A DNA stretch of 64,000 bases, taken from NCBI GenBank assembly GCA_020205615.1, contig CM035169.1, positions 13,399,258 through 13,463,257 of the forward strand. The letters are read 5' to 3'. The position numbers and the translations under genes are program-made. The stretch comes from Panax quinquefolius (Eukaryota; Streptophyta; Magnoliopsida; Apiales; Araliaceae). Shown here in pieces: positions 46,886 through 60,200 of this stretch. Numbering within the stretch: position 1 is the stretch's first letter; each line of letters starts with the position of its first letter. The notes below the pieces were generated by a model that saw nothing but the letters and a program-made list of their open reading frames with translations, ran no database searches and was not told where the DNA came from.

Positions 46886-49800
46886 CGAATTTCCGTTAAT
46901 CCAAAAGAGAATAATTAATGCAGTATGCTTATTGAATATGAAATAAAATTACACTGCTTATTATAAGAATCAACTGTTTGAATGATGTTCGTTTTTGCAG
47001 AATCATTCAAATGATAAACGAGTAGTATTTCTATTTTATAAGTTCGGTACATAATATATATAAGTCGCTTGTCTGCTTTTACTTTTTCGAACTCCGATTG
47101 AGACCTCTTTTGTACTGGCTTTCGCCGGGGAAGATAATCAGAAAGGTTACGACGACGTTTTAGCGGTGTACAGTAATTTCTCATACTTCAAGCTGCGCGA
47201 TGCATCTTCTGCATCGACTTACTACCAAAAAAAAATAAGTAACAAATTGATGTGTTAGAAAAAAATTATAAAATGATAATTGTACTTAAATACGTATTTA
47301 TACATTTTTTTGGGAGATATAAGAAAAGCAAAAACAAAAAAAATACATTTGACCGGTCCAATTTTTTTGCCAAAAAAAAAACTGTTTGTCAAAACTTATT
47401 GTAACGAAAAACTCTTAGCATACAAATATAATGATATTTATATTTGAGACCCATCAGAAGTTGAAAATGAAGAAAAATTTCTCTTCTAGTTACGGCAAGT
47501 GACACACGTACGTATGAAGGAAACGACAATTATTTCCTTTATTTTCATTATCTTTCAACCTCTGATGTGTACTAGATACAAATGTCATTATTTACGTAAC
47601 ATCTGTTAGCCTACTAATAATTTTTTGTCATGTTTGCTAGTTAAATTTAACGATTTTACACAAATATTCAAGTATACTCACAAATTTGTAATTTTTTTTG
47701 TAGTATAAACACCAATTTGTTATTATTTATTTTCAATTGAGGTACCAACTTCTAAGTCAGTATAGACAACAAAATTTATTTATCCCATATTGGGTATGAT
47801 GGATAGCCACTTAAACACGTATTAGTTGATATTTAATTATCGATAATAGAAAATAGTTATATTATGTCATGTAAAAATATGCGATTATTGATAATTGTTA
47901 TTGTAGTAAGTGTTTTGTATGAATTCAATATTATTGGTTATATTTTTATAATATTAATTTTTACTAAAATATTTTTGTACTATTTTTAGTTGTGTGATTA
48001 TTGTCAAATGTAATCAACAAACACTAAAGTCGAACAAATTAATTTTTTGTATTAGTGAATCATATTATTATTTTAATATATTTATAAACTAATAATTAAT
48101 GATTTATTCAATTATTAAACACAAAATTTAAAGTATTTCGTTAATAATAAATTAGGCTTATAATAATAAATAACCAATACCACATATTTTATATGAACAA
48201 TGAATTACTTTAGTTAAATTAAACATATCAACAAATAAAAATAATAATAAATTTAATTATGGACCGATAAATATATTTATGTTCCAATTATTAAATATAA
48301 AAGATACATCTGTCTAAATATAAATTTTAAGATGATTACATAATCTCATAGTACCACTTATTTGTTTGGTCATGTGATTACTGTAAATGTTGACACTTTA
48401 CTGAATATTTGATTACTAGAAATATAAGACTAAAGATGACCGCTCGCATTACTAGATATTTAAGATGACCACTTTAGAGGACTTGTAACAAACGTCCCTT
48501 AAATGCAATTTCATAGCTTTTTGTGGGTATGTAAATAAATAAAAATACATACAAATAATTAATTAATTTATCTAAGTATAAAACAATAAATAAACATATT
48601 ATTATTATCATCTGTATTTTATATCCATAATATTTTTTTGTATTTTATATCCGTAATACTAATATACTATACCAAGTAGAGTTTTACCTTCACTATGCAT
48701 GTGTGTGACATTTTTGTATGTGATAGTAGCATTATTTATAGACATGACTTCACTTTTAAATTTTGGAGTCGGCATTTTTTTACCTAATAAATTTTATTTT
48801 ATTTTATTTTTCTCATTGTAGTTTTCAGATAATTTTTTTGCCACGTTTTATTTTCAAAAAATAATGTGCTAATATTCGGTTAAACAATAGGATGTAATTA
48901 TGTAAATATAGTCCTAAGAAAAAAAATTATGCTGTTCAACTCAATAGATTAATTCATAGTTTTAACAATATGATTTATTCATTATTATAAAACTTAAATA
49001 TTCTACTTTAATAATCGTCCACTCATTTTTTACACTTAAAAATGTATAAACTAAAATTTTAATATATGCCAAACTGAGGCACCGCATCACCAAACACGAA
49101 TTAAGAACTTGGGTTGGGCTTATTGTGTGACTTTTTAATTGTTGAAATGGAGTGGGAAGAAACTATTTACATGGAAAATAGGTGTCTAGAAAAAGTAAAG
49201 AGCCAAAAATACACAAGAAATGTAATTTTTTTAAATAAAGATATATTTGTTCTTAATAAAATTATTATTTATTTCTTCTCTCCTTAATTACCATCATCAT
49301 GTATGACAAACTTACACTCACTAGAATTCTTTAAGGAATTTTAACTCGAAAATGATAAAATAAAAAATAAAAAAAACTTTCTTTAATCGTGTTTGTGAGT
49401 TTAGAAAAAAAATAGCAATTTTCCTATTGTGTCTGTGAGTTGCTAAGAAAAAAAAGAGAATTTTATTTTGTGATATATTAGGAATTCAAATAAATTCATT
49501 AATCGGGCTCAATTTTTCTTTATATTTCTCGACTTAAAATACTCACAAACATGATATTTTAAAGAAAATTACATATTTTTTTCCTTCTAAACTTTGTTTT
49601 TAAAAACTCACAAACAGTCAATCTTAATTTTATATTTCAAAATAAGAGAAGTAATTAAATTTAATCCTTCAGTTGCATATTGTTAAAAGACTATCCTTAA
49701 AATGAAATGAAAGAATATTTAATTATACTATTTCCATTTTGTCTTCACGGGATACTGCTAGTACCACAAAATAATAATAATAATAATAAATAAATCTGGC

Positions 49801-50035
49801 ACTAAATAGAACTTTATGACACAGAGTAACTACCGCTTATATAGAAGATATATTCGATTGATGTAATTGTGTCATATTATTTGAGACTCGAACATTATCA
49901 TGTGTTAACTGGCCAGCTGGCCTAATATTTTGATGTTAACTCCTCGTTGGGTTGTATGTTATTAACAAATCAATCAAATGTAAGATATCAAGAATAATAT
50001 AATATAATACACTACAGAGCAGAGCAGCCAAGGAA
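46886..50035. other. Gene-poor AT-rich spacer
   Basis: This lies between the start of the TMCO4-like gene and the NERD-like locus. It is very AT-rich, with homopolymer runs, an AAT microsatellite near 49770, and short repeats such as 'ctcacaaaca' in both orientations (49390-49620) that suggest another decayed inverted-repeat element. I see no coding exon on either strand. In particular there is no CCCH finger that could serve as the missing NERD C-terminus. Confidence 0.55.
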
Positions 50036-50052
50036 ATTTTTATTTACATCCT

Positions 50053-50602
50053 TATTACACTTGCTCGATGATCACGGAGACGACTGAACCGCAAAATCTC
50101 TGCTTCCAGCCGCTACATTACAAAGAGAAGAGAAGGGTATTATGGACAGCGGCAAATAGAAGTAAGAAATTTTGAATTTTCACCAAACATAAGGAGGTCG
50201 CCACTCGTGCTCGTGCTGCTGTTAATAGCATATAGATTATACAAGACTCATCAATATTGAAAATAAAGAATGGGTCGTCTCAGTTCTGTCATGTTTGTGA
50301 AATACAATTGGTGATAAATCTACTTCCATTATCAAACCTTCAGTGCGTATTGCCGTTTGAGTGACTTCCACTGACATGGGACTAGGTGTCGATTGCAACT
50401 GCCAATACACCGACACTGAGCCTCACTGCCTGAGCTCCACTGGTTTCTATTGTAAATTGTATATAAACCCCTACAACCAATCCCAAATCTTATTAGCAGC
50501 ACAAGGATTATTTGATACAAAAGAAAAACAATAGCCCACTTACAACAGTGAACTGTGCTGCATAACCACATCTTTTTGTTTACTGCAAGCTTCTGCATTC
50601 AC
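50053..50602 (-). pseudogene. Decayed duplicate of NERD-like exons 6-8
   Basis: Three blocks on the minus strand match three consecutive exons of the NERD-like gene ~5.7 kb away, in the same order and with short introns between them. 50602-50544 matches exon 6 (ECR..CG..FTV, donor GTAAG kept). ~50470-50413 matches exon 7 (an 'aggc.gtgaggctca' core). 50112-~50053 matches exon 8 (RLEAEILRFSRLRD versus WLESEILRLNHLRD, with acceptor TGTAG kept). Block 1 has an in-frame stop, block 2 a one-base deletion and a stop. Retained introns mean a genomic DNA duplication, not a retrocopy. Confidence 0.85.
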
Positions 50603-50609
50603 CCTGATA

Positions 50610-51490
50610 AAGTAAAACACATATAAAACTACAACTGTTTTACCTAGCAGCATATAAATGAACACAGGCACACAATTATCTAATCAGCAAGTCTCGAACA
50701 AGTTATATTAGTATATTTTTTTCTAATCTCAACTTGCATACTTCTTAACATGGCATGTATGCTGATGCTGAAATATCTAGTGTATAATCTCACACTTGCA
50801 AGATACTTTGTGTATCCCTCTTAAATTATCTTGTCAAGGAAATTTATGAAAACAAGAAACAAAGCACAACGTCGCAAGAGAAATTGGTTTGATAATATAT
50901 AATGAGAACTTGTATCAATCAGAAGCAATATTTTACTATTTATCTTTTTCCAGCCATGCATCCATATTAATATTACAATTCACATATCTAACTATCCAAG
51001 TAGATATCAGTCCATTCCAGCAGAAATATTCTGTAATATATGGTCAAGGTATTAAAAAAATTTAAAATAAATTGCGGTTTTTGTCAGATGTGCAAAGTCC
51101 AAAGTAAGGCAAACTAGCAATGATGTTCACAGTAGAAATAAAGAAGGATAAATGAAGCTAGAAGGGCTTCCAGACTGTTGTTACTACATTACCATCAAGT
51201 AAAAGGTCTTGTCAACTATGTAACACATATTATTGTGCTGACAAGCAACAGGGTAAACAAATTTTTGTTTACTTCCAATAGCAAGATGTTGGATGACTAG
51301 AAAAAATAATTAAGTGATGACATTAGAGCTGCCACCAATCCAGGACAGCAGGGAAAAATTATAACCAAGATTTTTTCAAGGCCTTAGTAACATGTGAGAT
51401 TGTCCAAGGTAGACCACTAGATAATTTATTTACTGTTTTGGAATTTAAAAAAAACATTGCTATGTTATACACACAACCATTAGAATACAA
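50610..51490. other. Region downstream of the NERD-like stop codon
   Basis: About 900 bases between the decayed duplicate and the stop codon of the NERD-like gene. I see no exon-like frame or conserved motif. It should contain the 3' UTR if the gene ends where its frame stops. Confidence 0.45.
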
Positions 51491-51494
51491 CAAA

Positions 51495-54400
51495 TTATGC
51501 CACCTTAAAATTTAAATTCAATAAATCCTCACCACAGTTCATCACTGATGTAGGTGAAGCCAAACCACATTGGGACTCCATTGCATCAACTTCAGCCAAC
51601 AGATCTGAGACTGATTCCTCAGCCAAAGTGCTAAACTCGATAGGTTCAGTGATAGATGTCTGCCAACTAGATAAATTAGATGCAGGATGGGATGGGGAGA
51701 AATCCGCAAGTTCACAACTCCTTGAAGTTGCCGTAGCAACTTGGTCACACAAGACTTCAGTTGGTTTCAACGCAGAGACAGAGATGAGACTGGAGTCCCA
51801 TTCCTCAACACAACGTTTTACTGGAGTAGGGGAATATCCACCCCATTCATCAGTTATATCAGCTAACTGCGCCTTGCCAACCACTAAATTGGAGGTGCTG
51901 CTCCAGCTAGGGACTGAATCCTGAATAAGAATATTTGAAGACAAAGATTGCTGGTTTTCAACAGCTTGTCTTTTTTGATAATCATTGCTTCTCTTTGGCG
52001 TGGGACTTGGCAGATCCTGGATATCCGAGTCTTGAACATGAACACTTGAAGAGACAGATTCCTTGTTTTCAGCTGCTTCAGTTTCCCAGTCCCCATTGTT
52101 AGTCTTTCGTGAAGAACTATGCAGATTTGTGATATTCACCTCACCATTTTGGTCAGGTGAATCAGTTGACTTGGTCACAGAGAAAGTGGAGTTTAAATTA
52201 AAGTTATTTGTTGAGAAGTTTACAGGTGAATGTCTCCAGTTTTCTCCAGAAGATTGACCTGCAACCCCCAGACTATTAGAGTGATTCTCAAGAATGTGTC
52301 CACCAGTACCCTTACAACCAGTTGTTCCATGTGAATTCCAATTTTCATGATCAGGATCAGAATTGCTTCTGACTTCAGCATTTTTTTCGTTATGTGAGAA
52401 AGTTGCAAATTCCTTCCCAGAAAGCGTGGATGATGACAGTGGACTATGTACTCTGAGATGGTTATAACAAGAACTATTACCCTTGAAGGAATCCTGTTCT
52501 TGTGAGCAGCTTCCAGCCGGTATTTCCTTCTTGTAACTAACAACAGATGAAGTCCAAACCGAAGAGTGGGAGCCACACCTATCACTCCTCACAAGTTCGT
52601 TGTTACTACTAGAATGAACGGTCGCAATATTACCATGCCAGTGTCCCTCAGTTTGCTTAACATCTCTTGTGACATTCACATTCTCACCCCACCCGACATC
52701 AGAGTTATATAGTTTACCGTCAGAGGCACCTCCAACTTCTCGCAACTGTGATGAAATATCATTCAGCAAAGGTAAAACTTTATGGAACTTCCCGTTTAAT
52801 GCATCAGTTAAAAGTATAGAGTCATCTTGCCTATCACCCGCCCATATCCTCATATCACGCGGGAAGTATCCAGTTGTACTCCACTTCTGCAGCTGCACCA
52901 TACAGAATGGTCCTTGAATTTTACCATTTGGGTCTCTGTAGTGCCACAATTTTGTTTCACTATTATAAGCAGATGGAGTATTCCCCATAGCTAGAGGTGC
53001 AGTTGAAGTGTCTGACGCAATAGTAGAAAAAGTTGATGAAGTCGCTACAGCTTGATTATTCCAATTACCAATCCCTAAACCAGTACAATCAGCCTCATTT
53101 CCTAGTCTCGCTGAGATGTTTGGTCTGCACGCATCTTTTCCCTCTCTTAATTTCTGCAGAGCCTCGGCAGCACTCTCTTCTTTATCGGGGTATGATGTAG
53201 CACACATATTTCTGCTTCGCTCATATGTAGGAGTTGAATTATTCCACGCCCTACTACCAGTATCACCTGTAATGTCGCCTTTTTTTCTTAGAGAGATTGG
53301 CTTGCTTCCTTCTCTATTATAACCAGAGTATCTAGGCTTAACATATTCACCTGCAAAGTCTAACCAGGAACAAGTATATAATATTCAATTGATGGAACAA
53401 GATGAAATGAATTATTTGAAAGTCAACATCACAAATATTCATAAGGCAATGCCATGAACCTTGTTTCCTGTTATCAAGTTTTCCAGCATCTTCATCAGAT
53501 TCATAATTTGGATCCATATTTGGATCACAATTTACATCTGGAATTTTACGTAGTCTACGCTGACGTTCCTCTGGTGTCTTCAGAAGCTGTAATTTCTCTA
53601 CACATTCTCTAAGCGTGGAATTTGTCAAGAAATTCCAAATAAAACAGGCAGTTTCTTTTGATATTAACATGTATATAAATCAAGTTGTCAGCTTCATAGT
53701 TGTTTGGAAAAAAAACACAACAGTCAATAATTACATATCTAAACATATGGAGAACTCAGTTTATTGGACAATGAACATATAAGCTAGAGTTTTATGTTAA
53801 AGTAACAACAACTTGAAGGCAGGCTATACTAGAGACTAACTAATAGTCAATTCTATTCAATGAGTTTGCCATGTACTTGTATAAGTCTTCAAATTGACGT
53901 TATGCACTTGCAATCATTAAAATTTACACATCAGTAACGTCGCTCTAAAGCTATTATTATGTCTACACATGTGGGAGAGACATGAAAAGAAAAAAATGGA
54001 GAAAGTCTTAACAAGAAGATAAGAAACCCAAGAGAGTGTTTTAAGGCTTATTGTATAGAACGAGTGCACTCCTTCTTTGGTATTTGGTTTATTTTATTTT
54101 ATTTTTTTTTGAAGACGCTTTAATATGTTGCTTTAACTCTTATCAGGCCCATCTCTAACTTAAAAATATATCTTGTTATCATATCATATGGTGCGATGTA
54201 TTGTAAGATACAATGCAATACTCTGCCGTACCATGTTTCATATTGTAAAATACCTACAACTATGATTAGCTTTGGAAATCACCTTCACCTTTTATCAGGA
54301 TAATTACGCTTATATTTCAACTCCTCTCTTGGAGCGCAAGAAGATATGGAAAAGATATTAAAACTAAAAGGGGTCGGATTTGAAACACCTTTTCATCTTT

Positions 54401-57267
54401 TACAATTTTTGAGCTACACTAGTGATAGATTCTTTTTCTTTTTTCCTAATGAAGTAAGAGTAACAGCCATACAATCTAACAATATGTAACCCTAAATGCA
54501 TCAAAATAAAGGAGCCGCTACTTATTGTAATAAAGCGTCGTACACACTAAAATAGTGTATATGAAAGTATGGCCAGACAAAAGAAGTTGATCAGAATCTT
54601 AAAAAAAAAACTAGAAACAGTAAAGGACAAGGTGAGTAGAGGATCCAAGCTGTGTTTTTCTCATGCAAGCAAGACGTTCAGCCAATTCCAATAAAGGAAA
54701 TAGAAATTTTTATAGAGTTTCTCTATTCATTGATTCCCATATTATTAGGTTATCGCACTAAACAATGATACAAATAAATTGATCTGAGCATGACCTGATT
54801 ATAAAAATGTCGGTGAGAAATTGTAGACCAAACTAACATAATTTCAAACAGATTAGCTATCATAACTCCAATCACTGAATTAACTTTCATGTGTGTATAT
54901 CTATTGATTAACTAATTTCTATCTTTATCTAAGAGGGAGGCTCACAAGAAATTGATTGGCTATTATTGTAAGATGAGTTAGGGAACATTTCCCTGATAGA
55001 TTATAGACATGTCATCTGAGTTATGTATAGAACTTCGTTGCTGCCAGCCCTAAGCAGGTACGTCTATTACATTTATATTACAAAAGGAAAACCTATAAAT
55101 AGGCAACATATAGTTAATGTGTTCGCTCAGGGATTTTCTTCTTTTATATAGACCATGCTAAACTACCAATATAATATTTGTCACCCTTGTTGGCATCCCT
55201 AGTGACCATGCAACCGTAGACTAACATCCATTATTAATGCAGTAATCCAAGTCTCCCCAAATGAATATACCATTCAAAGCCATCTCAACAGTCAACTCTA
55301 TATTGTGTGTACTAGTCTAGTGTCTGCAATTTCATACCATATTCATCATAACATCCGCCAGTGATGCTCCCAAAAGATGTAAACCACAATTAAAAGAATG
55401 CCTAAACTTCACAAAGATTAGCAGTAGTCTAAAATGGCATTATCTATATATTGCAAGTCATTTATCCTACAACACCTAAACTGAAGCACCTAGACTTTTT
55501 AAGGTATTTCAAATTTTTTATTACAAAATTAATCTTTGAATATCCTCTCCATATATAGACACAAGCTTAGCACCGCTTATCTATCATTTTCCTGTCCATC
55601 TCGTCCTTTGGCAGGTATTTCAAGGTCCACATCTCAAATATAAAGGAAACATGGTTTAATTGAATTAACAAGTACCATTCTTATGAAAGATATCAAAAAA
55701 GACAAATTAAAAATCAGTAAAGGATATTCCTTTTTACGTCCATTTTCACTTGCACGATCACGGAGATGATTGAGCCGCAAGATTTCTGATTCCAGCCACT
55801 ACATTAAAATAAAAGGTATAAAACAGAGTCAAGGCATTAAAAAATAGTAGCAGAATAACTTGAGAGACAAAAAATTTACAGAACATAAGAAAGTAGCAAT
55901 ACTAAATCATAATTATTTATAAATAACAAAAAGACTGAGAAATACTGAAAAGGAATAATAGCTTATCTCAAACTTGTCATGTTTTTGTAATACAAATTAA
56001 AACTTATTAACTTACATCATTGAGCCTGACAGCCTGGAGTTCCATTGCTTTCCCTTGTATCTCACCCTTCAACAAAGCATGCATCTTAGCATGAAATTTT
56101 GACAAAAGGAACAAATACTTTTGAATGAAAAAAAACAAATCTGAGAAACTTTTTAGCATGCAGACTTACTACAGTAAAGCGCTTTACAAGCCCACATTTT
56201 ATACTCTGCCGTAGGCGTCTGCATTCCTCCTAAAAAAATATAATATGTCAAAAACAGATAACCATATTCCGCTTCAGTATTACATAGATGCAGATAACAT
56301 ATGATTCTCTAGTCCATTAATCATGATAAAGTTCTAGAATATAGACCATAGAAACATTTTCTTTTTTGAAAAATAAATCAATTCCATGGGGCAGAGAACA
56401 AAAAGGAAAAGTGAAGCAAGAAGTTCCATGACATCCATGTTACTAGAAAATATCAAAAATGGTTTCGGGTGTATAGTGTAACCCACCCTCGCATTGACAG
56501 AGTACAACATACTAAAGTAACAAACAGCAGTAAAAGAAGGAAAAAGAAAGGGAATATCAGTTGGGCCCACATAAAAAGAACTTATATATCAATAGGAGAA
56601 TGGAAATTCAATATTTTTCTATAAGTAGGAGGCATAAGATTTATATTCAGAAGATAAAAAAAAAGTTTAACTTGTTCGTTATTTGGCATGTGCTCAACAG
56701 ACCAATATAAGGTAAGCTGACAACATCATCTCTAGATATGAGGCAGTATGAATTAGGCGGAGAAGTGATTCTAGTTGTTTCTTGATTGTAATAAGGGAAA
56801 CGTATTGAAGAGCCATTGATGCAGCGAAAGTTGTTTAGCTCCAGCATTTAGTAGTTAAGAGTGTGTCTAACGGATATAGGAAGAAATGAATCAAGAGATT
56901 GTCCGAGCACAGACAAGTCATGAATATATAAAAATATAAAGCAAGAAATGCTCAAGGTCTCGGTAAAAAAAATAATTTTGTTTAAATATCACAAATAGAT
57001 ATCAATCCATACAACCATCAAAAGAAATTAAAACAGCATTCTACTTTACTACTTATATTCAATTATCTGTAAAACATCATCAGTAAGTAACCAAAACAAA
57101 TGCTTTCATGCCCACAACAACAATTTGAACCAAGTACTCCTAGGAACCACATGATATATGATAGATATCAAAAGGACTAACTTCTCGCATTTAATTAATT
57201 GTAGTATGTGCTAAACAATAGGAAAAAAAAAGTCTTTTGTGACATCTGCAATTCTCATCAAGTTATG

Positions 57268-57299
<32 letters not shown>

Positions 57300-60200
57300 G
57301 GAAAGAAAATAAAGGCAAAGGAAAATCCTCAAAATTGCAATAGTTGTTATCTAGCGACATTTGACATATGCGCACATATGAAAATAATTGTGAGACCAGA
57401 GCAGTATATTCCGTCACCTCAGAGAAATCTTGATTTGAAATTGCATCAATTAATACAGCCTCTTTCTTGTCCAAATTTAGTACTTCAAGCATGACATCCG
57501 CTGTCCTATTGCTAATTTTATATGGTACAGACACCTTAGTTGTACCTGTATGAAATTATTAACACTCATAACAGTTAAGATTATGTTTGATTTACAACAT
57601 ACAAGAAAGTATTATTATGTGTTGCTAAAGTTATGCATGTATACCTACAACTTGGACAAGCCTGTACATATCTTGTTTCTGCTCGCCACCAGATATTCTT
57701 ATTCGCACAACTGAGCCAACTACATTATCATGAAACTTCTCCTTGTCTTCAATAAGATTCTCCATCAAACTTCGCCGCAGGTAAATCAAATTAATATTGT
57801 GAACATCAATTGCAGCATATTCATTCAGGTTAGTCTGTGGTGCACGCTCTTCACCCTTTTTACGAGTTTTACGTTTCCTATCTTTACCCATCAAGTTATC
57901 GTTGTTTTCATCGGTCAGGACCTGGATTGTATTAACATCAACTAACCCACCTTGAACGAAAACATCATTCGGAGGTTCCTCTTTAATGAAAAAGTGAAAT
58001 TCAAGAAGCTTTAGCATTTCAAAGTGACCCACGCGTGGTTTGTCAAACAAAGTTTTGAGCCTTGAATCACACAGGATATGACTTTTATTGCGAGGATCAC
58101 GGAGATTGTTTCTCTTTATATAGTCTAGTAAGAGTGCCTGGACATCAAACTGAGACATTACAGACGTATCACCATTCTTCATGTGAGCAACAAAGTCCAA
58201 TAGCTCTTTAGTTGCCCAATCCCTGCATCCAGTTAAAGATGTATCTTTGCCTTTACCTGGTTTTTCCGTGTCCTCATTGAGTATCTTTAGTGATTCGTTG
58301 GACTTTCTTCTTGTAGAACTATTACCCTCCAGTTGTCCAGAAGTACTTTCTGAATAAGAACTTTTGACATCATTCGTGCAATCAAGGACAACAGGTGACT
58401 GCCCATTAAAAACCATTTTACTAGATTCTTTCCAGGGATTTTTTGCTTGAGAAAGCTCTGCCAAAGTTAAACAAAGCTTGTCTTTTAAGTATATCCAATA
58501 TACTTTGAAGAGATACTCCCAGCTGCTCTTGTCATCAAAATCTACTTGAGCCTGCACAAGTTAAAGATGATACAAGTGACAGCATAAAGTCATTACTGAT
58601 GACAAGCCAAAAACATACTTTTTTTTATTTAATAGTAAACTATAAGTCAAACAGTAGACAAAATACAAACATGAGTTTCTAAATTAATATCAAGGATAAT
58701 CCAAAATCAACCTAATCGATTCCAAGTTTAAACTACTATTTTACCACTAAGGGCTAAAAGTAAAATAATGAACCAACTATATAAATATAGGCATTAGATA
58801 ACAAGGAGTCAAGGACTACCCTTTTTCACTGTTCCCTAATCCTTACTTCTTTTTTTATGTCCAGAGTTGTAAGAGGTGAAAATGCAATTACAAGAAAGAG
58901 TTGCGAGTCTCGAGCTTGAGTTCATACCAAAAAATAAAGATCTTGTAGCTGGAAAAAAGTATGGCTCTAGGAAGCAAAGGCATGAAATATTAAAATGTGT
59001 TAATTATGCATACCATTTCCTGGTTCCCTTGCTCCTTATTCTCAATCAACATGACAGTTCTCATGCAAGTATTGCAAAAACCTTTATCACCTCTCACACA
59101 CAAGTAATCAGCATCTTTCGTGCATCCCTTGCACAATGAATAGGTACATGTATAACACATGTAATGGGCAGCCTTCTGACATACACTACATATGTGCCAA
59201 CCTGGATTCAAGTAACACCAAGATAGTAATATTATAAATGAATTAGAGTTTATAATGACATGTATGAATTTTATAGATATGATTCAACATCAACTGCCGT
59301 TACTAAGAAATACAAAACCAGTAGAAGGCAACTCAAATAATTGTTACATAACAAGAAGCTAATGATCTATGCCAAATGAAGATTTTTACTAGTAACATAA
59401 ACTTTCAACACTGCAGGGAAGGGAAAAAATTGTGTTAGAAGACTTGGGAATCATAATTAATGAGCCAATGAGATGAGATTGTTTTGTGACAATAAAGAAG
59501 CCATTAGTATTGCAAATGATCCAGTACAACATGATAGAATGGTGCACATTGAAATTGTCAGACATTTCTATCAAGGAAAAGTTAACTAGTAGTCTCATTT
59601 GCATTCCTTTTGTCAAGACAAATCATCAGTGTGCTGATATCTTGACCAAATGTCTCAGTAGTACAACGTTTCATTGTTTGCTTGCGAGACATCCGCGGAC
59701 CAACTTAAAGGGACTGTTAGAATGTAGAATATTCTGTAAATCTGTTAGAATATTATTGTAATCTAGCTATTTAGGGAAGGTAGTATTTAGCCTTGATTAC
59801 AGCTCTAATTAGAGCTTTAATTGTAGTTTGATTGTAACAGAATGTAGTATATATACAATGAAATGATGAGAAGGATTTAACCTCTCATATTCACCAATTT
59901 CTTTGTACTTGAACCAAGACGGGTCAGAGAGATGGCATCGCTGGGTCCAATCCCCATACTTAGGGACAAAAGAAGAAGAAACTTGCTGAGAAAGTCCCAC
60001 AACAAATATACAAACAGCCACAACATTATAGATAGGTACATAGTTCAATATGAAGGCCTTGTTTAGAAAAATAAAGATGAAGAATCTTTTTAACAAAGAT
60101 AGAAATCAAATTATACTAAGAGCATGAAAGTTCAAGACATGAATCTCGACAATTTTAAATTTAAGGATTTCACTTATTGACTTTAGAAAGTCAGAATTTG

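Noticed and set aside
49380..49640. Inverted 'ctcacaaaca' words as a MITE
   Set aside because: The similarity is confined to short words in AT-rich sequence, and no continuous arms or target duplication were found.
59486..59761. Small plus-strand gene in NERD-like intron 2
   Set aside because: The residues match the tail of a Copia RNase H followed by a purine tract and LTR, so it is a retrotransposon fragment.
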